Positions 1-11,344 of a stretch of 64,000 nucleotides of DNA are shown here, piece by piece. The position numbers and the translations under genes were made by a program. Position 1 is the stretch's first letter; every line of letters begins with the position of its first letter. The notes under the pieces were generated by a model. That model had not been told where the DNA came from, ran no database searches, and saw only the letters and a program-made list of their open reading frames with translations. The stretch is from Rhodamnia argentea (Eukaryota > Streptophyta > Magnoliopsida > Myrtales > Myrtaceae), in contig NC_063151.1 in the NCBI RefSeq assembly GCF_020921035.1, forward strand, positions 33,920,934-33,984,933. The letters are read 5' to 3'.

Positions 1-1382
1 GCCTTCGCGTCGGCCAGGTGGCTTTCCATCCACCTCTGCGCGAAAGCCGTTTGAGCGTTCTCGTCCTGACCCGACAACCTGTAGATTGGAGTATAACCTT
101 CGCCCGCCGTGTTTATGAGAATTTCCGTGTCAACATGTGCATATTTCATGATCTAATTAATCTTCTAGCTTGAACTGGGATTGAAAAATTGGACCAAAGC
201 ACTCTGTCGGAGGAAAATTGAACGTGAAAATACACTTTGAAAACGTTACCAAATATCAGGATACGCATGGATTGTCGCGAAATCAATCTCTCTTATGAGA
301 TTGCTCTTGATGTAATCCGTTCCGACTTGGTAGCCCGGGTTATACTGCTTCCGATCCGGCATGGAATCGCCGTAGAAACCTTCCATGCCGATCGCCAGCA
401 AGTGCTTACTGTCGATCGACTTCACGTGGGATGCCATCTCTTGAGCCCAGTCCTGTGTTTAGTTTGGTTCCCAGATCCGTAATTAATAAACAATGAACAA
501 ACTGAATTCTCGAATGTCACGGGAAAAATGATAATTCTCCGTCACCTACATTGACGGTATTGCCTGAATAATCGACTTGGCAACGAGGTTCGTTCATTAG
601 CTCCCACCCCATGATGGCGGGATCGTCTCTATATGCGACACCGGTGATCGTATTGACCCTCGTTAGCACTCTCTGAGAAAAAAAAGTAATCAAGGATGAC
701 CAACTGCATACTTTTTCATAAGTGAAAAGAAGACATCAAATTCATTTGCTGATTTCTTAATTGCTTGTCAATTTACCTGGAGGTGGTTCTTGTAGTAGCC
801 CTTCACGACTGCATTAGTGTAAAAATCGTCATCGTCGCCAATGGCGACGCCGGCATTTCTAGCCCATTGAGCATACTGAGGCCTTCCTCCAAAGTCATGG
901 TAGTTATTGCTCAAACTCAAAATGAGTCGAACCCCGGATCTTCTCGCCTCCGAGATCACGAAATCAAGTCCCTGCGGAAGTGATAAGCAACATAAATATC
1001 AGCTTCTTCTCTAAGGCCAGAAGACATCAAAGACATGGGGACGAAAAGTCACCTGGAAAACACGCTCGTCGTAGACACCGGGAGATGTCTGGAGACCCCG
1101 ATCGCCACCATCGCTGAACGCCCACGTCCTACAGACGCTAAGACCCGCTGCCGAGGCCTCGCGGAACACATCGGACACCTTGATCCTATCACTGGGCTCA
1201 GTGGCCACGTTCATCATCCAGTAGGAGTTGAACCCGTTAAAGAGAAAGGGCGAGCCGTTGAGGAAGAACCGAGTGCCTCTGACTTGAACAAACCCAGAGG
1301 GCGCAAGGACCCTAGCTTCACAGACCAAAGGCACCAGCACAACCAGGCCCAGAATGCAGCTAAGTTTCCTCAAGCATGCCAT
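1..1382 (-). CDS. Mannan endo-1,4-beta-mannosidase (GH5_7), 5' part of gene; 3' end lies outside the window
   Basis: Secreted enzyme that cuts the backbone of cell-wall (galacto/gluco)mannans. Five coding exons read on the minus strand: 1053-1382, 777-971, 550-672, 250-452 and 1-78 (continuing past the window), each with GT donor and AG acceptor. The ATG at 1382 opens a hydrophobic signal peptide ([20 protein letters not shown]). Family landmarks follow: [31 protein letters not shown], then WELMNEPRC in exon 3, where the NEP glutamate is the GH5 acid/base, and HAYPDIW joined across a phase-2 intron to LSGQDENAQ. The nucleophile glutamate and C-terminus are not in view. No stop or frameshift is seen. 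Plants carry several MAN paralogues and I cannot say which one this is. Family assignment is secure. Confidence 0.93.
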
Positions 1383-1453
1383 TTCGCTTGATGCAATGCG
1401 AGTTGCGTTTCAAGAAGAGGGAGTCGTGAGGGATAAGGTTGGGGTTGGTGGCC

Positions 1454-1460
1454 ATTTATA
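1454..1460 (-). promoter_or_regulatory. Probable TATA box of the mannanase gene
   Basis: TATAAAT on the minus strand, about 72 nt upstream of the mannanase ATG, a usual spacing for a plant TATA box with a short leader. A CT/AG dinucleotide tract lies just upstream. Inferred from position and motif only. Confidence 0.5.
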
Positions 1461-1475
1461 GGAAATGTTTGATGA

Positions 1476-1481
<6 letters not shown>

Positions 1482-1506
<25 letters not shown>
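1482..1506. repeat. (AG)n microsatellite in the mannanase promoter
   Basis: About 12 uninterrupted AG dinucleotides just upstream of the putative TATA box. On the coding strand this is a CT-rich tract, common in plant core promoters. Confidence 0.9.
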
Positions 1507-1755
1507 TCACTGAAGGCGATAAAGCAAGCACCGAAAATGGTGTTGAAAATGAGGAAAAAACCATCAGTTGCGAGGAGACAAAAAACGGAAATGAGTAAGG
1601 GGGAAGAAGATGCAGCGCGCGGGGTTGGTCTGAATGTGGTTGGAAAGAGACACAAAGGCATGATAAGAGACAGATCTCGCCTGAGCATGTATTGGTTGCG
1701 TACTTCAAACTTCAAAGGCTTTTGGGTTGATATGGGAACGCAAGCAATTGATTTC

Positions 1756-1948
1756 TGTTGGAGATATGACTTAGATTGATGATGATGATATCAATTCTGA
1801 TGACAGACTAATTGATCCACAATTGATTTGGTAAATTGGGAAAATGTAATCTTGTATAATTTTTTTCCTTATATATGTCTTTCTTGTTAGCTTTATAAAA
1901 AGACCAATGTTCTTATATACATATCAGATCAATATAATACATTTTCTT
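1756..1948 (+). repeat. Left LTR of the copia element, 3' end truncated
   Basis: Matches the right LTR from its TG start through the ACATTTTCT segment, then breaks off directly into integrase-derived sequence. The last roughly 20 bp of the LTR, the primer-binding site and gag are gone. Confidence 0.82.
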
Positions 1949-1950
1949 CG

Positions 1951-4200
1951 TTGGAGAACTCCTTTTGAGATTGTGTGGTCATGAGAGCCTATTTAATTAA
2001 TTGCATGCCAACTCAAATTCTTGATTGGAGAACTCCTTTTGAGATGCTTTTCGAAAAATAGCCAGGAATTGATCATTTTAGAGTATTTGGCTGCTTATGC
2101 TATGTAACGATTGTTGGCCCGCGGGATAAAATGGATCCCCTTGCCACTCAATGTATTTTTACGGGATATCCTCCTCTACAAAATGGATATCGTGTTATGG
2201 AGATTTCTGTAGGGCATTTCTTTATAAGCATAGATGTGCTTTTCCATGAAGATATATTCCCATTTCAAGAGATGGCGTCTTCTTCTCAATCATCTAGCTC
2301 ATCATCAGATCGTCGTCAATTTCTATCATAAGAAGACTTATCTATGGCTTCTCAATATATCCTTGTTGCGCCAAAATCATCCATGCTAGTTATGAGGGAT
2401 TCTTTGCATCAAGAAGTTGCATCACCAGTGTTACCGCTTGAGGACATTCGTTTGCCTACTTCATCGGTGGCATCTCCAAACAGCTTACCCATGAGGCCTC
2501 TCCACCAGTTCCTGAATAGAGACAACTGAGCAACCTTGACGTTCTAGATGCCATGTTCACCCTTTCACATGGACAAAATACTACATCTGTCCTACATTGT
2601 TCGTCGGGTACACAACTTTTCGTATCCTTATACGTCTCCCTAAGTCGATTATTACCGGAACAAATATGTTGTATTAGTCGCATTTGCGAGGAATAGGAAC
2701 CTTTTTCTTATAATGAAGCAACAAGTGATCCTCGATGGAAAAAATGCAATGGAGGCTGAAATCAATTCCCTCATGGAGAATCATACATCGGATATTGTTC
2801 CATTACCCCCAATGCGAAGGCCGATTGCCTGCAAATGGACATACAAGATTAAATTCAAGGAGATGGCTCGTTGAATGATACAAGACTCATTTGGTTGCTA
2901 AGGGATTCACACAGCGAGAAGGTTTTGATTATGATGAAACTTTTTCCCTAGTCGCTAAAGAGGTAACTGTTCGCTCCTTTTTATCCATTACCGTAGTTCG
3001 CAATTGGCCGGTGCATCATATGGATGTTCACAACGCCTTTCTACATGATGATTTGGATGAAGAAATCTATATAGAGCTTTCTTAGGGTTTACAAAGACAA
3101 GGGGAGTCTCGAGTATGTAGTCTCCGTAAATCCTTGTATGGGCTCAAACAGGCTTCTAGGGAATGGTATGCCAAGTTCACTGTTTTAGCCCTCCAAACAT
3201 GATTATGCCCTTTTCACAAGGAATGAAGGTACTTCATCAATTTATTTACTAATATATATATATTGATAATATACTTATCATGGGGAATAATGACTCTAAT
3301 ATTGGAAGATTCAAAGAATTTCTACATTCTGCTTTCCACATCAAGGATTGAGGACCTCCCAAGTATTATCTTGGCATTGAAATAGCTCGATCCGATAAGG
3401 GAATCTGTCTTAGTCAACGGAAATTCATCTTGGAGATTGTTTCAAAAGCAAGATTGACAGAATGTAAACTAGCTGTTATACCGATTGAACAATATGAAAA
3501 ATTGACGACACATGAATATGATGCGGATTCATCTATCGGAGATCCATTGCTTAAAGATCTATTGGGATATCGGTGGCTTGTTAGAAAATTAATATATCTC
3601 GCCATGACAAGACTTGACATATACTATGAAGTGCAGATACTCATCCAATTCATACATAAACAGAAACAATCTCATATGAATGCGGCAATGAAGGTTGTGA
3701 AATATTTAAAGGGATGCTCAAGGTTCGATATATTTTTGTCTCGTGACTGCAATATGAAGATGATAGCCTAATGCGATACAAATTGTGCTACTTGATCGAT
3801 GACCGGAAGATCCATCACTAGTTTTGGCATCAAATTGGGAAGATTATTGATCTCATGGAAGACTAAGAAACAGTTAACCGTTTCACCGTCGTTTGCCGAA
3901 TTAGAGTATCGTGCCATGGTGAGAACTGTCTATGAAAAAGTTTGGTTACGGGGTCTACCCTCGAATCTTGGGGTAGAAGCCGATGAACCAAGCGAATTGT
4001 TTTGTGACAATGATGAGCACTCAAACTAGTGGGAAATCCAGTCTTTCATGAAAGAACGAAACATACTGAAGTTGATTGTCATTTAAAAGAGACGAGATTC
4101 GAGAAGGGATCCTTGTAACAAGAGGAATCGAAATTGTAGAACAAGCTGCAAACATCTTCACTAAATCACTATGTGAAAGGCAGCATAATAGGTCGCCGGT
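1951..4200 (+). pseudogene. Degenerate copia pol (integrase C-part, reverse transcriptase, RNase H)
   Basis: Successive frames on the plus strand read as copia pol: integrase C-terminal part near 1970-2280 (RTPFEMLF, DHFRVFGCLCYV, FHEDIFPF), reverse transcriptase near 2840-3350 (VAKGFTQREGFDYDETF, MDVHNAFLH, SLYGLKQA), then RNase H near 3770-4025 ([28 protein letters not shown]). Stops and frame changes break the reading at many points. The catalytic YVDD box is YIDN at 3259-3270, so the second aspartate is lost. A 20-bp duplication (1951-1970 and 2025-2044) marks the deletion junction. It cannot encode a working polymerase. Confidence 0.9.
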
Positions 4201-4211
4201 TTGAGGGAGAG

Positions 4212-4421
4212 TGTCAGAGACATGATTTGATTGATGATTATGATATCAATTATGATTACCGACTAATTGATTTAGTCAATCCATAATTGATTTGGTAAAT
4301 TGGTAATGTTGTAGATTTTTTCCTGATATTTATCTTTCTTATTGGCATTATAAAGACCTATGTACTTGTATACAAATCAGATCAATACAATACATTTTCT
4401 CCATTTCTTCATCTTCTATCA
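4212..4421 (+). repeat. Right LTR of the copia element
   Basis: About 210 bp, starting TGTCAGAGAC after the polypurine tract and ending TATCA before the ATTTC target duplication. It contains a TTATAAAG-like TATA region near 4349. It is the more complete of the two LTRs. Confidence 0.85.
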
Positions 4422-4426
4422 ATTTC

Positions 4427-6282
4427 AACTGAATTCCTTAGGATCTGCAATGAAAGTTGGATGCTAGAACATGGCAAGTCATTGATGGTTTGACCCAAAA
4501 GCACATGCTTTTGATTTGATGACACATTGAAGTTGCCCTAGCAAAAAGTACAGTAGAGTTTCTGAATGCGAACCGTAACTTATTTATCAAATCGCAGCCG
4601 TGTTCCGACAAACTCGTGCACCAAATTCATGCATCGCAAGTTGTTGCCGTGACAAAATAGCTTTCGAATTAAACGGTTTGAAGTGTATGCCATGTTATTC
4701 GGGAACTAGACTTTGCTAAACATTCAATAGTATATTCAACATTTGACCTTGGAAAATGGAATATTGTGTTGGGAAATACAGATATAGATGAATTAAATTC
4801 CTTACCTTCATATCTCAAGAAAAGCAATAGAGTTTCGTTATACTCAATTAGGTGGACAACCATGTGGTGCCTTGGCTTACATCAAAAGTTTCTGGTGTCC
4901 TTTAAGAAACTTTATGGCTCGCAACAATTGAAATGTGATGTAAGAATCTAATCTAGTGAACTGACGCGCTATGGCACAAACATCCTTTCAAAGTAAGTTT
5001 TGGAATCAAGAGTATGTCCAATAACATAACATGATCACAAGCGCAAATTAGTTCTCATTGCGAATGAATAAGAGTAATATCGCCCAAAACTAGCTGACAG
5101 CTCATTTGGTGAACTGATATCGTAAACCGTGTCTTAGTAAGTCTAGCGGCGCATATATGAACATAAGAACTCGATGTTGTAATGATAAGGCCAATGAACA
5201 ATTCTGCGTCTTCCATTGTAACATCGACAAGCTCTACCAAATTTAACTTCTTTGCTACACTTTACTCGGACATGCAGAGCATTCCTGGGACGTCATCAGT
5301 TCCAGTGGGTTCCCTTCTCAAACAACAACGATGTTCCACTTTCCCCATGTCCTCAAATTGGGGAAGGCTTTCAATAAGTTTTTCTCTTCGGTAACTGCTG
5401 CTGAGCTCTGCAGCAAAGTGGACTCGACAAATCACGTTCCATGTCCAGAAAACCTGCTTTTCATGCCGCCAACGTTATTGCTGCTATACAATAATGCTCT
5501 CCACTCCGGACTCGGAGAAGATAAGGAAGATAGTGCTAAATTCTTGGAACTTCAAATATATATCGTTTAGGGTAAATATTTTATCAGACATGACTCTGTT
5601 TGGCATCGTGTTTCAACTAAAACTGCGTAGATTTTTCATCGCGATAGCGGTGGATCAGAGGCCTTAGGGCATGATGCATGTGGTTCGTTGAGTGACGTCC
5701 ATGTCTAGGCTAATTCCACGAATTGTCTACGAGGCTCCGGGCTGTGTAATCATCTCAAACGTGATATATTTAAGCCATTTTATGCACAATTCCATATTAG
5801 ATGTTATAAAATTGCCATGCTTTCGAAATTTTTATTGACTATAGAAACGTTTTTATCACTAGGGCCTCAGGAGAAACCAAACTCTATAGTCATAACGATT
5901 CCAATGTCGCAGGCGAAGTGAAAAGCGAAGCTACTTTGCATTTAAAAGGAAAGGCTACTGCATTTATAAATCACTAATATTATCACAAAGAAAATTAGAA
6001 GGTAGTGAAGTGCAGTTTTGCGGTTTGGTTCGACTTGTGGAACTTTTTTTCTTTCGAAAAAGCACTATCAAGCAAGACAAAGCCCAAAAAAGGGTTTGGT
6101 CTGGTTCGGTTGACGGTTTGAATTACTTATCTCCATACTTTATACATTTTCTCAATAGTTTAATGCTCTCTATAAATCTATATATATATTGGATAAGTCC
6201 TATTTGTTAAATTGAAAGATTTATAACTGAATTGATAGCAATATGATAAGTTTATGATTTTTCTTTTGGTACTTTTACCCAT
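4427..6282. other. Intergenic, no recognisable gene
   Basis: Mixed-composition DNA without an ORF matching a family I know. The longest reading (5331-5570, plus, 79 codons) has a fairly coding-like composition (MFHFPHVLKLGKAF near its start) but no domain, and shorter fragments in a neighbouring frame precede it. It may be a remnant of a gene; I assign nothing. Confidence 0.5.
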
Positions 6283-7170
6283 TATCTAAACAATGCTCAG
6301 GTCTAGAGAAAACATTACCGAAGTTCATTCTAATGTTTGACAAAAAAAAATACCAGGAAGATGGATCACTCACTGTACCATCGCTACATATTTTTGGGTC
6401 ATTGTTCCATATGCTTATGCTTTTAGCATGGAGTCTATCCCCGCACCGACTTGTCCAGTCACTCAATATATCTCTGAAAATATTCATTGTTAGCTTTGTT
6501 ATGAACTATAATTGAGTGCCGCTGACCTTAAAGGCAAGTTTTTTGAAATGAAACCACCGTGTTATAAGATAACTTATAATCAAGTTCTCCCTTCTTGGAT
6601 AAAGGCTTGCTTGCAGAGCTTGTAAAAGTCATCGTGTTACCGTTATGCAGACAATCTTATCAAGGCGGAGAACATTCCCTAACTCTGCTTTCAATAAGAT
6701 TTGCAAAGTGTGGACATGACTTGTGTATATAATTTATATAATCTGATTTACATAGTTGTGTGGATGCATAAACTATGAATATGTAATAAACATGTCATTG
6801 ATTCTTGAAGGACTGTTTGAACAGTCCGGTGTTTAATTCGGATACGGCAAGTTTTGTACTCAAGTCCCGACATCTCTTGCTCGGATAATTACGACATAGT
6901 AATCACTTGCTTAGAAGGTTACTCTGAGCTAGAATGAGGGTTTGATAAGCAGCGCGGTAGAAGTGAACTCGGCATAATTTGAATTCTTTTCGTTTTTCAT
7001 CTAGCACAAGGCGACAATGAGAAACCGATCCACCATAGAGGACTTGATTGAAACAAAACAAAAATTGTAATTGCAACACGAGTTGGGAAACAGAAACTGC
7101 ACTTTAACCCTAATTATATTATCACCACTGCAAAAAACGAACTTTTCACACAGGAGCCGAAGTGATAAAG
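6283..7170. repeat. Dispersed 0.9-kb duplicated segment, copy A
   Basis: Matches 15681-16640 in the same orientation over nearly its full length, with many substitutions and small indels. Shared landmarks include TTTTTGGGTCATTGTTCC, CTGTTTGAACAGTC, TAATTCGGATACGGCAAG and the closing ACACAGGAGCCGAAG. Similarity starts near TATCTAAACAAT and stops just after GATAAAGG. No coding frame, terminal inverted repeat or target duplication was found, so its nature (unknown transposon or segmental duplication) is open. Confidence 0.85.
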
Positions 7171-8327
7171 GAGAAACCAGATGACTCTATCATAATCCTT
7201 TTCAAATGATATTCTCATCAGCTGTAAGCTTCTCCTCTGTCCTCATCAGCAGTATGAGTCATGTCTAGAATGTCATCTAAAACCTTCAATTAACTGACTT
7301 CGTCTGTGCATGGAAGATGCTATGGAGAATGTTAAGCTCAGTCATCAGAATTAGATGTCTGTGAATGTAACAGAAAGTAATGATCCTCACTAATACTCGG
7401 CTGCAAAATAATAGATAGTCCTGGAAAAACTTGACAAAAGATTGTAACAATTTTCAGCAGAACTTTTTCTTTTTCATTCTCAGGGATTTCCATCCCGTAT
7501 CAGGATAAGAAATGCGGAAAGGAACAGCAAACACTGAGGTCATAACGTTAATTTCTCACGTCAACTAGCATGGAAAAATCAACAGAAGAGCTTGTCAAAC
7601 TTTTCGTCAACTATGTTCATTCACAGTTCAAATAGAAGGCATATCATTTGGAGAAGAGCAAGTTATAAAAAGCATAAACGAATGCAGGCGTGATTTATAG
7701 AAACAAATAAATTGATTACAATGGTAAGCTGCACCCACTAACAGTAATTTAACATTACTCCAAGAACCGAAGAAAAAAAGTAAAGAAACAATTTTATTTT
7801 CACAAATAGGGAAGAACCTATAAAGATCGCGGTCATAAGAAAAGATGGAACTTATTGAAAACGAAAATCAATTGCTCCAAATCTTACTTCCAAACCAGAA
7901 ACTAGGCAAAAACAGGTACTGACCCCTTAAAGAAAAGCTCTGGTCTGAGACACAAGCAAAGGGTCCTAATGATATTTAGCAATAGCCTCCTATGGAAACT
8001 CCAATGTCTAAATCCCAGAAAGTACCTTCAAATGGTCAGTACCACCTCTACAACAAATTTATCACTCTTCTATTTTGCCATAAGATAACTGAGCTTTTGA
8101 TCCACATATCTGTTAACAAATAGTGGGTCATCTATGCCTTCTGAAAGAGCATCTCAGTTAGTAAGCCATAAATTTCAAGGCATTGAACTGCTCAACTGCT
8201 TTGCAGTTAATACAGTAACGGGAGAGCAAGGGGAAAAGTGAAGTACGTAAAATTACAGATGAATCTTAAATTTGAGTACCCGATTCTGTTCTTTTGGAAG
8301 CTGCTCCACTATTGCAAGTACTTTTTT
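7171..8327. other. Intergenic, no recognisable gene
   Basis: AT-rich sequence without a supported coding region, RNA gene or repeat I can name. It lies downstream of the HisRS pseudogene on the minus strand, but I could not find the missing HisRS exons in it. Confidence 0.5.
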
Positions 8328-8523
8328 TTTTTATAACCGAGGTGTCCGGGCCAACTTGCGTGCACCTCGACTATTCCTCGGGGGAGACTAGCATAGCAAC
8401 CCAGCACCATGATCCCCCACTTAAATCACAAATGCTCAGCTGGGTAATCAAACCTGGGACCAGTGCACCTAACCACACAATCCCAAGTGCGCCCTAACCA
8501 ACTGAGCCACCCATGGGTGGGTA
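8328..8523 (-). mobile_element. tRNA-derived SINE
   Basis: Read on the minus strand, the head resembles a tRNA gene with an internal pol III promoter: A-box-like TGGCTCAGTTGGTTAGGGC followed about 40 nt later by B-box-like GGTTTGATTAC. A non-tRNA body of about 120 bp follows (with GATCATGGTGCTGGG and GTCTCCCCCGAGG) and a terminal A-run (8330-8339 on the plus strand). This order of head, body and A-tail is typical of plant SINEs. I found no clear target-site duplication. It is not a functional tRNA: the cloverleaf cannot be completed convincingly. Confidence 0.75.
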
Positions 8524-9087
8524 GTTGATTGCTCTATTCTATCCCTTTAGAAGGCAATAATGGCATTTACATCAAATCCCATCATAACAGGCACCATGTA
8601 ACAGACTGGAAGATACATCTACTTCATTCAACCACATCACCATCCTGGATGGTAAAGGCACTCAACTCATTCATTTCTTGTGAGAGTGGCTAAGTAAAAG
8701 ATATTTGCTCCATTGGGTCTCCAAAGCAGCAGTCCCTGTGCAAGAAGAGCAAAAGCAAGGCCCTGAAATGTGGATGGTTCATATTCACTTTCACAACCTG
8801 GCATTGTAATTTAATCTCTAAACATCTCAGGCCATGTAATTATGCAGTTCACCACTATTCCCATAGAGAAGCATTTAGTACATTCTGTAACCACGTTCTA
8901 AAATATCCCTCAAAACTCCCTCCCTCCCTTAATTAGGTAGCTTCTCTAAACATCTCAGGCCATGCAACTTCTCTATTTTGAGATCGGAAGCAGTTACTTG
9001 ATATGTCCTATCTTTCACAAACAAAACTGTAAGATAGAAATTGCTTTTCCCTGGAATATTAAGAAGGAAGTACTCGCCAAGAGTTAC

Positions 9088-11344
9088 CTGCGTGGCCCCT
9101 TTATAAACTGCTTCAAATATCACCCCTGTATAATAATTGAGACCTCTAGCATGACTCAAATAAAAAACAACTCTGTTGATACACTTCGACTTTTCCAAGG
9201 CCTTGAACAATATCTCCAAGTCATTCAGGGCTTGGACAGATCCTTCATTTTCCAAAAATTTGCTCCCCTTCTGTTGAAGCTTTGACAACAATTCCAGAGG
9301 TGGACCCCTTTCCTTTACAAAATTGCCAATGCCGTCTGCCATCTCAGCAGTGAAACCTTTTTCCTCCACCTAAATGATGTTAAAAAAGTATTTTAACAGA
9401 AATATGAGCTCATCTGTTTAACAATAAGACACTGAAAATACCTGTTTATCCGCCCAAAGAACAGGTGGTCATAATCAGCACAGCTCATGACAATCCACCC
9501 AAAAAACTAAAGTTGTTAAAGAGCCCCATCAAATAGATGAAAGCTGAGAACGTATCCGTACATAAGCAGTGAATTAGAACACGACACAACTAGCTGACAT
9601 GCACCGGATGATAAGACATGCGCGTTACCTTCAACTTCTCTGGATATTTCATGACTCGTGCATTCGATTGAGGAGACTTGAATGTGCTTAAACTCTTCCT
9701 TCCAGAGAAAATCATTAATAATGTTATCCAATGGCGAATAACGAATCGATAGTCAACATATAATTAGAAAAACAGAGCGCCCTTGCAAGTGCTTTCGAGT
9801 TTGTCCATACTTCAATCCCCCGATGCAATCTTTTCCTCCACGGGATCAATTGCAAAATTTGTACAAACAATGTCGAACAAAATTGAGTTTAAAATGAAAA
9901 TGACAATCGCAACACCACATATCAAATCTGGCTTTGATCTGGTCTGACATTTACTTCAGACACATGCGCACGTGCAAGCCTACTAAAGAGTGACTCACGT
10001 TTACCTTCCTAATTCATACACAAGCATGCCCACAAGGATGGTATAATCTCTTACCATCTCCTTCCTCATTTACTCAAATGACTGTTTGTCTAACTTGTCA
10101 ATACTAGAGCAGATAGTTCTGAATTTCTCTGATGGCACACCACATATTTCCAACATACTGTCCAATAACTTCCGGTGGTTCAACTTTACCTGAGAATACA
10201 CAGTATAAACAAAATAAAAATAAAAAAACAGCAGCTCAGAAGGCATTCTAACACTGACGAAAATGCGAAGCATAAAGGAGACACAACGGATACTATACAT
10301 TTAACAGCAGCCATAGCAACCATTAAATCCTGAAGGCAACCATAACGACAGTCAGATAACTTTTGACTGAGGCGCACATCTTTCTGTAATTTCGACATAA
10401 ACATTAAAACGCTATTCTGGACATCAAAAACAAAGATATAATCATGGCATTACAAAATGACATTCCTCAAGGAGTGTAACCCATTTAACCATCAAGAACT
10501 CTCCTTCTATTCTTTTTCTGTTTCCTGTTTAAACTGTTATTGTTCCTTCTTCTAATCTGTTGAATGTGGGGGGAGTGTGTAGGGCAAGACGAAAAGAGAG
10601 AGGATGTTTACCTCATAATCTCCGAGATCCAGTTTATCAAGCAATTCAGTAAGCATTTTAAGGATCTCAAAATCTGGCCCCATCCTTATATATTGCCCAG
10701 CGATGTCAAAGTCACACTGCTAAAACTCGCGGTATCTACCCTTAGAAGGGTTATCCCTCCAGTATACCTTATCAATCTGGTAACTCTTTGACGACGTAAG
10801 TCCATTCATGGCCATATATTTCGCAAATGGAACAGTCAAGTCATATCGTAGGGAACAAAGCTCTCCATCCTGTCAAACGAAAGGACGGTAACTTTTAGAG
10901 GGGAGACAAATGATCATTCATCCCGTTACGTGTAAAGCAGAAACAATAGCATGACTTAAACACAGAGAATACCAAACATTAGTGCAGAAAATCAAGTACA
11001 CCGATCCCTGGTTCTTTAAGTCGGTGACAACGTTAGATTCGCAGAGCTAAGGAATTTGTGAACTTTCAGGACTTTCTAAAGCATGACATGCATACAAATA
11101 CCCACCATAGATACCTCGAAAGTAACGAGCAAGGTGAATGTAATAAGAAATCATCGATTCTTACCTGGTCAGCAAGATCGCATATCAACTTTGAGTCCTC
11201 CCCGTATTTTCCCGTCAGAGTCTCACTAAATTCAAAGAGAGGAGTATCAAGTGCCGTGGCACCATACTTCTTGAAGGACGCTACTATAATGGAGATTACT
11301 TTCTCTCTTATAGCCATTTGTTCTTTTGTAAAATCACGAGTTCC
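9088..11344 (-). pseudogene. Truncated histidyl-tRNA synthetase (cytosolic type) pseudogene
   Basis: Four exon-like blocks on the minus strand have good splice borders: 11165-11344 (begins GTRDFTKEQMAIREK), 10612-10869 ([18 protein letters not shown]), 10055-10189 ([18 protein letters not shown]) and 9088-9369 (VEEKGFTAEMADGIGNF to VIFEAVYKGATQ). They cover the class II catalytic core through the HisRS-specific block. Two nonsense codons are present: TAG at 10720-10722 in motif 2 ([11 protein letters not shown], normally [12 protein letters not shown]) and TAA at 10070-10072 (SFE*). The conserved GLDYYTG is GLNYYTG. The N-terminal extension, motif 3 and the anticodon-binding domain were not found on either side. 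Because introns remain, it arose by DNA duplication and not by retroposition. Confidence 0.9.

Larger units (their letters stand above)
1756..4421 (+). mobile_element. Internally deleted Ty1/copia LTR retrotransposon with intact edges
   Basis: A left LTR (1756-about 1948) and right LTR (4212-4421) align along most of their length, and the right one starts TGTCAG and ends TATCA. The 5 bp outside each edge are identical (ATTTC at 1751-1755 and at 4422-4426), a copia-sized target-site duplication, so the original insertion limits are preserved. A purine-rich tract (TTTGAGGGAGAG) directly precedes the right LTR. Gag, protease and the N-terminal part of integrase are missing. The rest of pol is present but full of stops. 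The element is non-autonomous and old. Confidence 0.9.

Noticed and set aside
8440-8520. A possible functional tRNA gene
   Set aside because: Only the internal promoter boxes resemble a tRNA; acceptor and T stems do not pair and a SINE body and A-tail follow.
10186-10404. Minus-strand ORF beside HisRS exons
   Set aside because: Lies mostly in the intron between the 10612-10869 and 10055-10189 exons and does not fit HisRS; chance frame.
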